Source of the DNA: Parapristionchus giblindavisi | Lineage: Eukaryota; Nematoda; Chromadorea; Rhabditida; Diplogasteridae | Direction: 5' to 3' | Assembly (NCBI GenBank): GCA_943737045.1 | Contig: CALSFV010000359.1 | Location: 186,001 to 250,000, forward strand | DNA: 64,000 nt | Shown: in pieces, positions 41,470 to 52,429 of the stretch | Numbering within the stretch: position 1 is the first letter of the stretch | Layout of the letters: the number at the start of each line of letters is the position of its first letter | Made by a program: the position numbers and the translations under genes | Notes under the pieces: model-generated | Database searches by the model: none | Told to the model about the DNA's origin: nothing | What the model saw: only the letters and a program-made list of their open reading frames with translations

Positions 41470-43293
41470 TTATACTTATTGGTTTGAAACCTACTCGCGT
41501 CGCGGCGATGCGTCCCCACGACTTCCCCTTGTATGGTTGGCGGAGTCGCCCTACTTGGGATCCGTCATGATCAGCGATTGATACTCACCAACCTGTAATA
41601 AGTTTACTTTATTTTTTACGTAATAATTTAATTTTAATTTTACTATATAGCATGAATATTATGACGGTATCGATTATTACCTACGGCGATGAAATGATTT
41701 CATACTTGAAATTCCGAGGTGTGATCGTAGAAATAGGTTTATTCTCAGGTAGATTTTTTCTGTTAGTCCAATTTTTTTGTGAGGAAAGAACAACTATCGG
41801 TGAATGTTTTAGGCCACTAACCACATTGATTTCATACAAGGAATGAGCTATTTACGTCTGACCCATCAAAATTTCGTAAAAAAATGCCATAACTCCGTTT
41901 ACAATTGAGCTACACGCCTCCGATTCACAGAGTATTGTCGCCTAGTCATAGGGCAGCACTATGTGAATTCCGGAAGGTTTCCGGTTTTTGAAGAGAAAAT
42001 TCGAAAAAAAATTCCATGCCATATTTTGGGCTTACGGTATTTTCCAGCCGTTTTTCTAAAAAATCTAAAAAATTGCCATAACGTGCCTAAACATCTACCT
42101 AACACATCTACAAAGTGGCCAGATTACAGGAATTCAATTACAACAAAATTATTGTAGTAAATGAGTATATATATTAAACTTTTTGTTCAAAAACCGATCG
42201 AAGTTGATATAAAAAACGTGTTATTGACCAGTAATCATTTTTATATTATTTTTATGGGCAAAGTCGTAATTGAATTCCTGTAATCTCGCCACTTTGTAGA
42301 TGTGTTAGGAGGCCGTTTGTGTAAGAGTCGGGCAAATCCAAAAATTTTGATACCCTCAAAACTTGTACAAGGGGTTATCGACCATGCTGATGAAGATAGG
42401 CATAGTCATTTTGGCTCCAGTGGTCCCGCAACGCCTGGGCGGGATTACGGTTAGATCACGTTTTCAGGCCATTCTCGGTCCATGGTCGAGCTAGAGGTAT
42501 GCAAATTGGGCTCCTAGGACAGAATTCGATGGCGATGATGGCTGTCTACATCATTAGTTTTGAAAATTTTTCAAAATATTGCCTCGATATAGTGATCTGC
42601 AAAATCACGAGGAGTTGTCTGCGTCTCTCTATTCCGCGCGCTCTCTCGGCACTCTCTCATTTCGTCGCGCTCTCTCGAGAGTGCGAGAGAGCGTGCGGAA
42701 TTGAGAGAGTCCTCTTGTTTACCTCTTTCGCAGACTATATCGAGGCAATATTAGCGGTGCAACGGAGATATGGGCTCATGTTGTGATCCTCTCGTCATGC
42801 CGGTTCGAACTGTCATACTCGTCTGGGGCACAAACGTCTCCATCAAAATTTCCTCTTGTCGACCTTTTGGAAAATTTCAAAACTAATGATGTAGACAGTC
42901 ATAATCGCCATCGAATTCTGTCCTAGGGGCCCAATTTTCATACCTCCAGCTCTACCATGGACCGAGAATGGCCTGAAAACGTGATCTTACCGTAATCCAG
43001 CCCAGGAGTTGCGGGATCACTGGGGCCAAAATTACTATGCACATCTTCATCAGCGTGGTCCATAACCCCGATACACAAGTTTTGAGGGTATCAAAATTTT
43101 TGCCCTGTGCCAACCCTCTCCCCGATTTGCCCGACTCTTACACAAACGGCCTCTTATGATCTATTTCTATTTTAATTAGTTATTTCACCACTCACCGACG
43201 CCATTCTTGTAGAAGGTGACGATGGGCGTGTTCTTCCCCGACGTCGCGCAGTCAAAGTGCACCGTCTCGCTCCCTCGCTCATGTTCGTGTTGG
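41470..43293 (-). pseudogene. Relic of an Ig-like domain gene, two exon pieces
   Basis: Piece 1 (43196-43293, - strand) reads ETVHFDCATSGKNTPIVTFY then KNGVG, resembling the B-C strand half of an I-set Ig domain. Piece 2 (starts 41592) reads SLIMTDPK, a stop, then GDSANHT, resembling the E-F half, whose family form is (D)SANYTC; here a stop is present and the second Cys is lost. The two are split by the 42306-43158 foldback. Tentative. Confidence 0.35.
42306..43158. mobile_element. Foldback element with arms of about 280 bp
   Basis: GGCCGTTTGTGTAAGAGTCG is mirrored by CGACTCTTACACAAACGGCC, and GACAGAATTCGATGGCGAT by its inverse. The centre holds a second palindrome of CGCTCTCTC words. A smaller inverted pair (CAGGAATTCAATTAC) lies just to its left at 42099-42306. 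Confidence 0.85.
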
Positions 43294-43296
43294 CTG

Positions 43297-43462
43297 CACT
43301 GAGAGCAAACTTACCTGGCAAATCCTTACCCCGATACACTTTCCTGGCAAACGATTACCCCAAATGGTGAATTCAGCCGTTGAATAATTCACTATTTGAG
43401 GTAATCGTTTGCCAGGAAAGTGTATCGGGGTAACGATTTGCCAGGTAAGTTTGCTCTCAGTG
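43297..43462. mobile_element. CACTGAGAGC MITE copy 1
   Basis: CACTGAGAGCAAACTTACC and its inverse form arms of about 75 bp round a GAATTCAGCCG centre. Nearly identical to 58847-59011. TG flanks this copy on both sides. Confidence 0.88.
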
Positions 43463-43469
43463 TGGTGGC

Positions 43470-43565
43470 TGCAAACGATCAGAGGTCAAAGATCGGAAAG
43501 ATCAAAGATCAAAGAGCGGAGAGATCAAAGATCAAAGATCAGATAGATCAAAGATCAGATGGTTC
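43470..43565. repeat. GATCAAAGATCAAA simple repeat
   Basis: Repeated AGATCAAAGATCAGA words. The same word, both strands, is found at 35508, 35660, 36055, 36185, 37650, 52610, 54295, 55365, 61880 and 63045. Confidence 0.8.
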
Positions 43566-44750
43566 ATCAAGCAACAACTTTAATTTGTTTTTTTCTCATC
43601 CACTGTAGCATAAAAATTTTGTACTATACAGATATAGTAAATGAAATCAATAAATCAGCCAATCAAACAAATTAAATTATCTAATAAGTTTTGGTAGTTT
43701 CATCATGAATAAAGTATTTTTGTCTTATTGTTCATTGTTTATAGTATGGGACATACATGTGACGTTGTTCTTTGAATGTGAGATGTCAAGGCGTGAGATA
43801 TCTCTTTGATCTATAGGGATACTGTAGAAAGTTGTACTAACTATCAATCAATAATGAATTCTGCCACAACTTGCTACAGTACCCCTAAAACTAGGGCTAT
43901 CTCACATTCAAGGAAGATCGACTTCAGGCTATGTATATTCAATTAATTTTAAGACCTGGCCAAGATAGCTTTTTGTAGTTTAGTTTCAATCATATGGCTT
44001 CTGGCCAATGATTATGCCAAATGGGCGAGCCACGCACATTCAAATTCGACAAAAATGTAGCCACATGATTGAAACCAAACTACAGAAACCTGCCTTGCCC
44101 GGGTTCTAATTCTCTGATTATACATAAACACATGCCTGAAGGCGACATTCGTTGAATGTGAGGTACGCATAGTTTTTGGAGTACTGTAGTAAGTTGTGAC
44201 AAGATATCATTATTGATTGATAGATATACCAACTTTCTACAGTATTCCTATCGATCAGAACGGCATTTGACGCAGTGATATCTCATATCCAATGAACACC
44301 GTTGCAACAGTTATGTCATACTACAAACAATGAGCAACAAAGGACAAATACTTTATACATGAATATATTTTAATTTCAATCTGTATTACCTGTAGAGGCA
44401 ATCACCGATGCCTTTTCTTCCACACGAGATGTCTCTCGTACAATGTCTCTCATCCCTTCTGCGTCGGCAACGGATACGGTCGCGCGCACGAACCTATAAA
44501 AACTCATCGATAGGTATAAACACTACGAGGTCGCTACCGTAATCTTCGAATCTACCGTACTCACCGCGAGCTCTCTCGAGATCTGCTTGGCGATCATGAG
44601 TATAGATCCGTTGATGACGTCATCGACGGAGGGGAACGACGTCGAGACGTAGTCGTCAGCGACCACGTGGGGATCAACCTATCAATAAGTTGTAAATAGT
44701 CGAATGTTTAAAAAACATATTGCATACAATATGCTGACAGCATAAACATG

Positions 44751-44752
<2 letters not shown>

Positions 44753-44792
<40 letters not shown>

Positions 44793-44800
44793 GTTATTAT
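44753..44800. repeat. (ATT)n microsatellite inside the SPT6 relic intron
   Basis: About 15 ATT units. Confidence 0.8.
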
Positions 44801-44819
44801 TATTGCTCTATTATTATTG

Positions 44820-45054
44820 AGCTTGTCTCTTCCCCTCCCCATATATTCCGTGCAGGGATACTAAATTTGCCCCCTCACAATATTATAACTCAATCTCGTA
44901 TTCGTCCTTAATATCATTGTTCAGCTAAAGCTGCCACTCCCCAACCGAAATCGCTTAAGCGACGGAACTCCATCACTCCCTTATTGCTTCATTCATTCAT
45001 TATTCTTGATTTTAACTGATGGATAAAGAAATAAATAAATAAATAAATAAATAA

Positions 45055-45060
<6 letters not shown>
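44820..45060 (+). mobile_element. CR1-like LINE 3' end, forward copy
   Basis: CCGAAATCGC..AAGCGACGGAA and the (AAATAAAT) tail match the inverse of 33725-33850. It lies inside the SPT6 relic intron and is followed by an (ATT)n tract at 45056-45095. Confidence 0.6.
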
Positions 45061-45095
<35 letters not shown>

Positions 45096-46189
45096 ATTAT
45101 CGCACTTTGTGATTTTTCTTTAAAAACCGACCACATATATGTAGCAAATCTATGACGAAGCTATTAGCAAAAATCGGTTGATACATGGAAAAGTTGAGGC
45201 ACAAACTTTTTTTTCATTTTTACATGAATTTTGGCTAAATTGGGTGGATCTTGTCGTTGGGGACAAAGCCGCCCACATATGGCTTGAAAAATATAATTGA
45301 CATGGTAGACGCGATATAACTAACAACATTTACAGCAGCTGTAATGCACAAAAAATATCGATCGATAAATCAATATACCGTACCTGTGCCTGCTCGACAT
45401 CGTGCCTCTTCCAGTCAAGATTCTCCGCGAATTGACGCGCCGTCAGACCGAAATTGGCCGCCATCTTATTCCAAACTCGACGCACATCTATGATAAATGT
45501 AATTTTTTTAAACAAAATATTTTATCTCAAGAAAGGGGCACCAATAGTTCGGCGGTTTTTTCCATCTTCTGTGAAAAATTGTGCAAAAAATGAAGTGGTG
45601 TAGAGGAATTGGGACACAAGGTAACTTTTTTTAATGGAAAATTGACTGGGGCACCCATGTGCTTTCACAATTGCCAACCCGTCACTTTCATGTTTCAAAC
45701 GATTATGATAGAGAGGGGTCCGTGTATGTTTTCCCCCGACGCTTCAAGTGTTTGTGTGTGTCCGAAAATTGAGATATTTAAATATCCCATGAATATCACA
45801 CCATCTTATTTTTGATTTTTATAAATGAACTACACGCAACACGCAAAATATGACTATTATATATCATCCTTAATCTACCATCACTCACATCATCATAATC
45901 GTATAAAACATGAAAGATACGGGTTGGCAATTGTGAAATCGAGAACAAAACAAAGAGACGATCGATAAGTACCACCATTATTACCTGATACTTGTCCTTC
46001 CTCGTTGTCTGCTTCAACTTGGTCGATATCTCGTGTAACTCCGGCTCCTCCTCTCCCGCTTCCTGCAACGATTACAGTACTCTCTTCAAGGTCAGAAAAA
46101 GTCACTTCACGATTGCCAATCACACTGTGTGCACTACCGTACCTGGCTATTTCCATTCCGTCATTCGCGCCAGATCCGAGGCGCAGTAG

Positions 46190-46634
46190 AGATGAGATGG
46201 GGAAGGGGAGAGATGGGGAAGGGGAGAGGGGGGGGAGAGAGATGGGGGAAGGGAGAGGGAAGGGGGAAGGGGAGAGGGGAGGGGGAGAGATGGGGGAAGG
46301 GGAGAAGGGGGGAAGTGGGAAGGGGAGAGGGGATGGGAAGTGGAGATGGGGAGGGGGAGAGATGGGGAAGGGGAGAGGGGAGGGGAAGAGGGGGATGGGG
46401 AGGGGGAGAGATGGGGGAAGGGGAGAGGGAAGGGGGAAGGGGAGAGGGGAGGGGGAGAGATGGTGGAAGGGGAGAAGGGGGAAGTGGGAAGAGGGGGATG
46501 GGGAGGGGGGAGATGGGGAAGGGGAGAGGGGAGGGGAAGAGGGGGATGGGGAGGGGGAGAGATGGGGGAATGGGGGGGGGGGGGGGATGGGGAAGGGGAG
46601 AGGGGAGAGGGGCGAGAGGGGGGATGGGGGAGAG
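46190..46634. repeat. 440-bp polypurine/polypyrimidine tract
   Basis: Almost only G and A on +, in units of GGGGAAGGGGAGAGATGG and GAGGGGGAGAGATGGGG. The long open frames across it in several phases are artefacts of composition. It directly replaces the upstream end of the SPT6 relic. Confidence 0.95.
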
Positions 46635-46637
46635 GAC

Positions 46638-46829
46638 CATAGGTGGGCACGCTGGGAGAAAGGCTGTGCGCAAATCGGAAAATCGGGAGGCAAGGCTGAG
46701 AGAAATTTGTTTTGTGGCTAATTCAACAGAAAATTTTTCGATTTTTTCGAGGCAAGGCTTTGCGCAAGGCCTCGATGGGAAAGCAAGGCTAAAGCGCAAA
46801 AAATATTCGTTTTCACGCGCCCACCTATG
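46638..46829. mobile_element. Family D MITE, complete copy
   Basis: CATAGGTGGGCACGCTGGG...TTCACGCGCCCACCTATG with a perfect duplication GAGAGGAC (46630-46637, 46830-46837). The right duplication overlaps the first bases of the U1-like copy. Confidence 0.9.
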
Positions 46830-46833
46830 GAGA

Positions 46834-46945
46834 GGACTCACCTGGCTGGGGTTCTCTACTGATCGTAAAGATCAGAACTCTACGATAAAGCTTGGACATT
46901 GCGCTTTAGAATACGCTGCCCTGTATGACCGTTCCAAGATGTGGT
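46834..46945 (+). ncRNA. U1 snRNA-like sequence, copy 1 (decayed or variant)
   Basis: GACTCACCTGGCTGGGGTT matches the U1 5' end and stem I. GATCGTAAAGATC sits where loop I (U1-70K site) should be, and CATTGCGCTTTAGAATACGC where stem-loop II (U1A site) should be. Against the canonical ACTTACCTG the 5' end reads ACTCACCTG. No Sm site or 3' stem follows, because the foldback at 46948 interrupts. Probably not functional. Confidence 0.6.
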
Positions 46946-46947
46946 CA

Positions 46948-47617
46948 TATGCATGAAAAACGGAAAACCGTTTTACAGGAAAATGTGACGTCATTATCGT
47001 AGGCGGAATATTTTTGGAAAAAAAATAAAAAAATAAAAATAAAAAAACGCCTCCGCTAACGACCAGGGATGTGCGGAAAAAGTTTTCCAAAAAAAAAATA
47101 GAAAAACGAAAAATTTTCGAATTTTTATTTAAAAAAAACGAAAAATTCGAAAAAATATTTAAACAGTGTTTTCACAATTTTATGATTTTTTTGTAAAAAT
47201 ATCATAAATTTTAAATATTCATGATTTTTTTTACAGTTTACAGTATTTTTCGATTTTTTCGATTAATTTTTGAAAACTTTTTTGAGAAAGTATAGAAAAA
47301 CGAAAAATTTTCAAATTTTTATTTAAAAAAAACGAAAAATTCGAAAAAATATTTAAACAGTGTCCCCCCCCCCCAGTTTGGTCAGGTGAAATTGTAATTT
47401 TTGATTACAATTTTATGACTATTTAAAAAAAGAAAAAATTTCATAAATTTTTAAATATTCATGATTTTTTATGTGAAAGTATTTTTTGATTTTTTCGAAT
47501 TATTTTTGAAAAAATTTTTGAGAAAGTCTCGAAAAATCGAAAAAACGAAAAAAAATGCACATCCCGACGTCACATTTTCCAGGAAAACTGTTTTCCGGTG
47601 TTCATGCATACGACCAC
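46948..47617. mobile_element. Foldback inserted beside U1-like copy 1
   Basis: Outer arms GGAAAATGTGACGTCA/GACGTCACATTTTCC and CATGAAAAACGG/CCGG..TTCATG enclose a second element with ends GGATGTGC/GCACATCCC made of AAAAACGAAAAATT words, like 13990-14494. Confidence 0.75.
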
Positions 47618-47633
47618 CGGTTTTGGTCTGCAG

Positions 47634-47740
47634 CATACTCACCTGGCTGGGGTTCTCTAGTGGTCTTAAAGACCGAAACTCTAAGATAAAGCGAATCCAT
47701 TACATTTTAGAATACGCTGAACTGTGTGGCAGTTCTGAGT
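47634..47740 (+). ncRNA. U1 snRNA-like sequence, copy 2
   Basis: ACTCACCTGGCTGGGGTTCT starts it. GTGGTCTTAAAGACC can form stem-loop I, AATCCATTACATTTTAGAAT is in the loop II region, and CTGAACTGTGTGGCAGTTC is very close to the nematode U1 stem III region (CTGACCTGTGTGGCAGTC). The Sm site and stem IV are not visible. Confidence 0.7.
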
Positions 47741-47755
47741 AGAGTTTGGTCTACA

Positions 47756-47872
47756 GCAAACTTAACCTGGCTGGGGTTCTCTAGTGATCTATGACACGGG
47801 GACCTTATAATGAGGCGTATCCATTAAACTTTCGGATACTCTAGCCTGCATGACAACCCCAACTCGGGGAGA
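47756..47872 (+). ncRNA. U1 snRNA-like sequence, copy 3
   Basis: AAACTTAACCTGGCTGGGGT differs from a canonical U1 start by one inserted A. GAGGCGTATCCATT and TTTCGGATACTCTAGCC match the U1 stem II region, then GCATGACAACCCC. It ends in GAATTTTTTTTT, a poor Sm-like site. It shares an upstream TTTGGTCTACAGCA with copy 2, so the copies arose by tandem duplication of about 120 bp. Confidence 0.7.
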
Positions 47873-48377
47873 ATTTTTTTTTATTTTTTTCAATTTTTTT
47901 TTATTTTATTTTATTTTTTATTTAGGACGAAATTTGTATTTTTATCTAGGATAAATACAGATATCGCATCGTTTTTGGCTAGTTGTGCGAATGAAAAAAA
48001 AACGAATCTAATGATAAGACTTCAGTAATCGTTGTTATTCTCACATGGATTTGATTGTTCACTCAGAAAAATTGGCCACAGCTGAATAATATTGTACAGA
48101 AAAAGTGTAGTTCTTCCTCGTAACTTATTTTTTTCGACCTCTACTACTATTCATATGCCCCGTGGCATAGTAAATTATGTTCAAACATTTTCTTTGTCCA
48201 TTCCTAAAAGGCTTTTCGCAAACCGGGGAAGGGGGGAACTAAGCGCCGAAATTTTTTTAATGCAGGTTGGAATAGAAATTTTTCAATTTTTGCGAGGAAA
48301 GACTATGCGCAAGGCCGCGATGGAAAAGCAAGGCTGTCAGCAAAAAAAAATATTTAAAAAAACGCTGCCTAGTATGG

Positions 48378-48400
48378 CATTCATTATTATTATTATTATT

Positions 48401-48439
<39 letters not shown>

Positions 48440-48510
48440 TATAATAATATATTATTAATAATAATAATATATTAATAATAATAATAATAACAATAATAAT
48501 AATAAAGAGT
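48378..48510. repeat. (ATT)n/(AAT)n inverted microsatellite
   Basis: ATT units switch to AAT units, forming an AT-only hairpin. A family D relic (GCGCAAGGCCGCGATGG) precedes it at about 48205-48345. Confidence 0.8.
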
Positions 48511-48599
48511 AACAATAATAATCACAATAAGAACTAATTGCAACAATATTAATAACAACAATATGACACAGAAACAATATAATCAAATTTGGTGTACTG

Positions 48600-49160
48600 G
48601 GGCCGTCACAATAATGAAAATGGTGGGATACTGTAACAAATAGGAACAACAAACAATATTTAGCGGGCACGGGTACAAGGGGCATATAGGGGTCGAGGTA
48701 TATAACGGGCAGGGGCACAAGGATTAAATTTGGAAGAGGGTAGGGAGGATGGTCAGACTCTTGTTAAAATTAGTAACAAATTGGAACAACAAACAATATT
48801 TAGAGGGCACGGGTACAAGGGGGCATATAGGGGTCGAGGTATATAACGGGCAGGGGCACAAGGATAAAATTTGGAAGAGGGTGGGGAGGAGGGAGAGTCG
48901 CTTATTAAAATTAGCAAAACTAGGGGGTTACAATATTAAATATGGCGGGATACTGTAAGTGTGATTACAATAACAAGTAAATAGCAAGTGGTGGGGGGGG
49001 TACAAGGGTATAAAAGGGGTTGAGGTATACAAAGGGTAGGAGTACGAGGGATACATAGGTGTAGAGAGAAATAACGGGTAGGGGTAAAAGGGGACATGGG
49101 GGTAGAGATAAGGGTACAATGATGAAATATGGAAGAGGGGAGGGAGGAGGGTATTCTACA
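48600..49160. repeat. G-rich tandem duplication, units of about 140-200 bp
   Basis: The block GGAACAACAAACAATATTTA...GGGGTCGAGGTATATAACGG...AAATTTGGAAGAGGGT occurs at about 48641 and 48781, with a diverged third copy at about 48950-49140. The strand is almost free of C. No coding signal. Confidence 0.8.
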
Positions 49161-49204
49161 TGGGGATTTAAGGGGGAACAAAGAATGGAAAGATGAAAGG
49201 CGAC

Positions 49205-49355
49205 AGATATATATATTATTTCTTTTATTATTTCTTTTTTCTCTTTTTTCTTCTCTTTTTCTTTTATTATTTTTTTCTTTTCTTTTTCTTTTTTTAATAT
49301 CTTATTTTTCTTTTCTTTTTTCTCTTATTATTTTTATTTTTTATATATCTATCAA
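49205..49355. repeat. TTTTCTTTTC low-complexity tract
   Basis: About 150 bp of T and C with occasional ATTA. Confidence 0.8.
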
Positions 49356-49399
49356 GCCTTCTCATCACTTCATTCCTTAGGGTATAGGTACATCAGAAC

Positions 49400-50935
49400 G
49401 GGATTGGACGCATATCCTGAAATAGAGCATATATCACGCATGTCACCTAAGGATTGACCAGAATCGTCTGCTTTACTACACACTTTTGAGCTGACCCCCT
49501 CTTTTCTCCACGGTTTTCGATGGTCCTTGGGTAGGACATCCCCGAACCAGAATAGCAAGGTTGGTAGATCAATCGTCTCTCCAGGAGCTCACGTCAAAGT
49601 TCGTCGTTGAGGCCCCTTCCGATGCGATTTTCTCGGCTCACAGGAGAGCTAGGAAAAAGTGATCAACAGATGAAATGTGTAATTTCTCGAGTACTTTCAG
49701 ATAAAAATGTGAAAATCCAACTTTTTGATTTTGTGTTCCATAAGGAATTGGTTTTGTTCTACAGTTCCGGGACCTATTTTGTTTTGGGCTCAATCGATAG
49801 AGCTCATCAACAGCTTTCATTTAAGCCCTTGGGAGCCGATTTAAGTTGGCATTTGGCTGAATGACGGCCAAAAAACTGCATTTGAATGCTGGTAGATCAC
49901 TAATAAAAGCCACGCGTTGCTTTGATCTACTCGCCATTGTCGGATAATTGACCGGATTGTCCTGTAATATACTGGAGAATGTGCTGACGATCAATCTGAC
50001 GTCGAGTCGCTCACCCAAGTACGTTTTGTTCTCGCTGCAGCCAAATCAGCGAAATTAGTCCATTCCGATGGTTCCTGATACGGATTGACCGATGAATACT
50101 GTAGATATGAGAGAAAGTTCCAGTTCCGCCCAGTGGATGGGCATCCAAGATGGCTACGTCGATTCAATCATGCGAGAACTCTCTCGGGAATTCTTCGAGA
50201 AACATAGATCACTTGGCCAGAGATCCAGAGACTTCTAAATGGAACTTTTTCTCAGATCTACAGCATTCATCTTTCAATCCGTATCAGGAACCATCGGAAT
50301 GGACTAATTTCTCTGATTTGGCTGCAGCGAGAACAAAACGTACTTGGGTGAGCGACTCGACGTCAGATTGATCGTCGGCACATTCTCCAGTATATTACAG
50401 GACAATCCGGTCAATTATCCGACAATGGCGAGTAGATCAAAGCAACGCGTGGCTTTTATTAGTGATCTACCAGCATTCAAATGCAGTTTTTTGGCCGTCA
50501 TTCAGCCAAATGCCAACTTAAATCGGCTCCCAAGGGCTTAAATGAAAGCTATTGATGAGCACTATCGATTGAGCCCAAAACAAAATAGGTCCCGGAACTG
50601 TAGAACAAAACCAATTCCTTATGGAACACAAAATCAAATAGTTGGATTTTCACATTTTTATCTGAAAGTACTCGAGAAATTACACATTTCATCTGTTGAT
50701 CACTTTTTCCTAGCTCTCCTGTGAGCCGAGAAAATCGCATCGGAAGGGGCCTCAACGACGAACTTTGACGTGAGCTCCTGGAGAGACGATTGATCTACCA
50801 ACCTTGATACTCTGGTTCAGGGATGTCCTACCCAAGGGCCATCGAAAACCGTAAAGAAAAGAGGGGGTCAGCTCAAAAGTGTGTAGTGGAACCAGTCAAT
50901 CCTTAGCTGACATGCGTGATATAAACCCTCAACCT
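49400..50935. mobile_element. 1.5-kb foldback element with arms of about 700 bp
   Basis: AGCTCACGTCAAAGTTCGTC is mirrored by GACGAACTTTGACGTGAGCT; the centre is near 50180. The arms are almost identical. The matching open frames on both sides are arm copies of one frame and look like no known protein. A shortened relative lies at 59195-59470. Confidence 0.88.
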
Positions 50936-51392
50936 TCTTATTCATGCAAAGTAAAGCAATGAATACAACCAAAAAAGATCATGCCGCGAAGGCATGAAGC
51001 ATGTCGCGGCGGGCCGCGTTTAGAGAGCGCGACTGTGCTGGACTGTACAAAAGAAGTAGTGAGGGCACCGAAAATGTATGGTGGCAAGAGGGGGCTTATC
51101 GATTTTATCGAGCCATCAATCAATAAATCTCTATCAGAGGAACAAGAAACAAAACAATCAACAGTATCGCCCTAGATTTAAACTTCGGTTTCATGAGATG
51201 AGATAAAGGATACTGTAGATTGAGGATAAAATTGATAAATCAATACGATAGCGCATGTTCCTCCATCAGCTACAGTAACTACGGAGTACACTCTGATAAA
51301 GAGAAAAATAGACAAAAGGTCATTCACCTCCACCCTGTCGAAAGGAACATCGAGATAAATCAATAAAATCAATCAATAAATCGATAACTAAC

Positions 51393-51529
51393 GTTCCATC
51401 CGAGTACTTCATGAGCAGGCCTCGATCATCGGCCAACTGACGGAAGTTATCATAGATGACCATCATGGCGGCCTCACAACGAATCAGACGGAAGTTTCTC
51501 TCGATCACCGTGAAGTTGGGCACACGCAA
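51393..51529 (-). other. Exon-like block downstream of the SF3B1 relic
   Basis: Between an acceptor CTCCAG and a donor GTTAGT the - strand stays open and reads VIERNFRLIRCEAAMMVIYD then NFRQLADDRGLLMKYSDG. It is in phase with the second half of exon piece 51770-51944. I do not recognise the family; it does not align convincingly with SF3B1. Confidence 0.45.
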
Positions 51530-51769
51530 CTGGAGGGTAATCGATTAAAAAATCAATAAATCAATCAATCAATCAATCAATCAATATACAGCACCAATCT
51601 AATATTTGAAAGGCTATGCAGGAAATTTATTTTATAGAACCAAGAATCATCACTAGATATGGGTATTTGTCAACTATCCAATCAATCAATTTATAAATAT
51701 CAAGTAAAATACTAGATACGAGACATAATGTATATTATGATAAAGTAATAAAATAATAAATAAAAGTAC

Positions 51770-52426
51770 CTCGATGACGAATGCGCCCTCCTTCTTCGTG
51801 TTTCGCGTCACCTTCGTGGGTATGAGAGAATCCGTGATGAGAAGAAGTCCTCATCGATGAGCAGAGACTCTATGACCACGACAATCTTGTGGACGTAGTG
51901 ACGAACGAGATCGTCCAACTTGTACAGGACACACCATCGATTACCTGAAAGGAACAAAGTCCATAGATTGTAGTGAAGTCATTTCCTTGAATAAGCACAA
52001 ATAAAAGTACAACGGTAGCTTTTGATTACCATAGGGTAGTTTTAGCATTATTATTATTATTTCTATCATAAATAATTTGAATATTTTACATTTCATATTT
52101 TGAATTGGCCTTGAATAATCACTGGCCTAGCAGTGATCACCCGCAGGACTTCGTGTGCCTTGAATAACGGGTTGCACCCTTACTTTTTTTACATAACATA
52201 AATCAATCAATAAAGTACTAATCAACCAACCTTAACAAGCAAATGTATCTCTTGATCCTCGAGGGATGGCGACATCAACAGGGGCAGGATCTGATTGAAC
52301 AGATATCCGGCGCCAAACTTACGCGCGTTCTCCGTAATCTGCAACCAATCAATAATCATCAAGCACCGTAACTTCGTAAGTGCACTCGCAAACTGACTAC
52401 CGTACCTTCCTCAGTCCACTCTTACG
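51770..52426 (-). pseudogene. SF3B1 gene fragment, decayed
   Basis: Pieces, - strand: 52406-52426 (RKSGLRK, possible microexon), 52231-52338 ([20 protein letters not shown] then [11 protein letters not shown]) and 51770-51944 (VID, a frame break, then [27 protein letters not shown]). This is the start of the SF3B1 HEAT array; the human order is RKAALRQ / [20 protein letters not shown] / [20 protein letters not shown]. Two frame breaks lie in the last piece: about 2 extra bases after VID, and one after IDED. From there the frame continues into unrelated protein. SF3B1 is a U2 snRNP core protein of about 1300 residues; only about 75 are seen here. Confidence 0.72.
52100..52195. repeat. Dispersed repeat, complete copy
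   Basis: GGCCTTGAATAATCACTGGC...CAGTGATCACCCGCAGGACT...CCTTGAATAACGGG...CCCTTACTTTTT. Same repeat at 11500-11590 (gex-2 intron 5) and, split, at 39575-39860. Confidence 0.65.
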
Positions 52427-52429
52427 CTG

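Larger units (their letters stand above)
44390..46190 (-). pseudogene. SPT6 (EMB-5 type) gene fragment, decayed
   Basis: Exon pieces, - strand: about 46143-46187 ([13 protein letters not shown] then a stop), 45985-46062 (PELHEISTKLKQTTRKDKYQ), 45384-45487 (NFGLTARQFAENLDWKRHDV), 44565-44678 (DPHVVADDYVSTSFPSVDDV, then MIAKQISREL) and a weaker piece 44390-44493. Order and sequence match the SPT6 region FGLTPEQF-(E)NL ... LAKDYVCSQFP ... MVA-QIAREP, just before the Tex-like core. SPT6 is a histone chaperone and elongation factor of about 1500-1700 residues; only about 120 are here. Breaks: the first piece ends in a stop, and the 45985 and 45487 junctions are out of phase. Upstream coding is replaced by the polypurine tract, so this is a relic rather than the working gene. 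Confidence 0.7.

Noticed and set aside
45893..46956. Open frames of 167-275 codons on both strands over the G/A tract
   Set aside because: They exist in many phases at once and encode only Gly/Glu/Arg or Pro/Ser runs; this is the composition of a polypurine repeat, not coding.
49607..50755. Paired 60-85-codon frames (…RLTGELGKSDQQMKCVIS…)
   Set aside because: The two are mirror copies from the foldback arms and match no protein family known to me.
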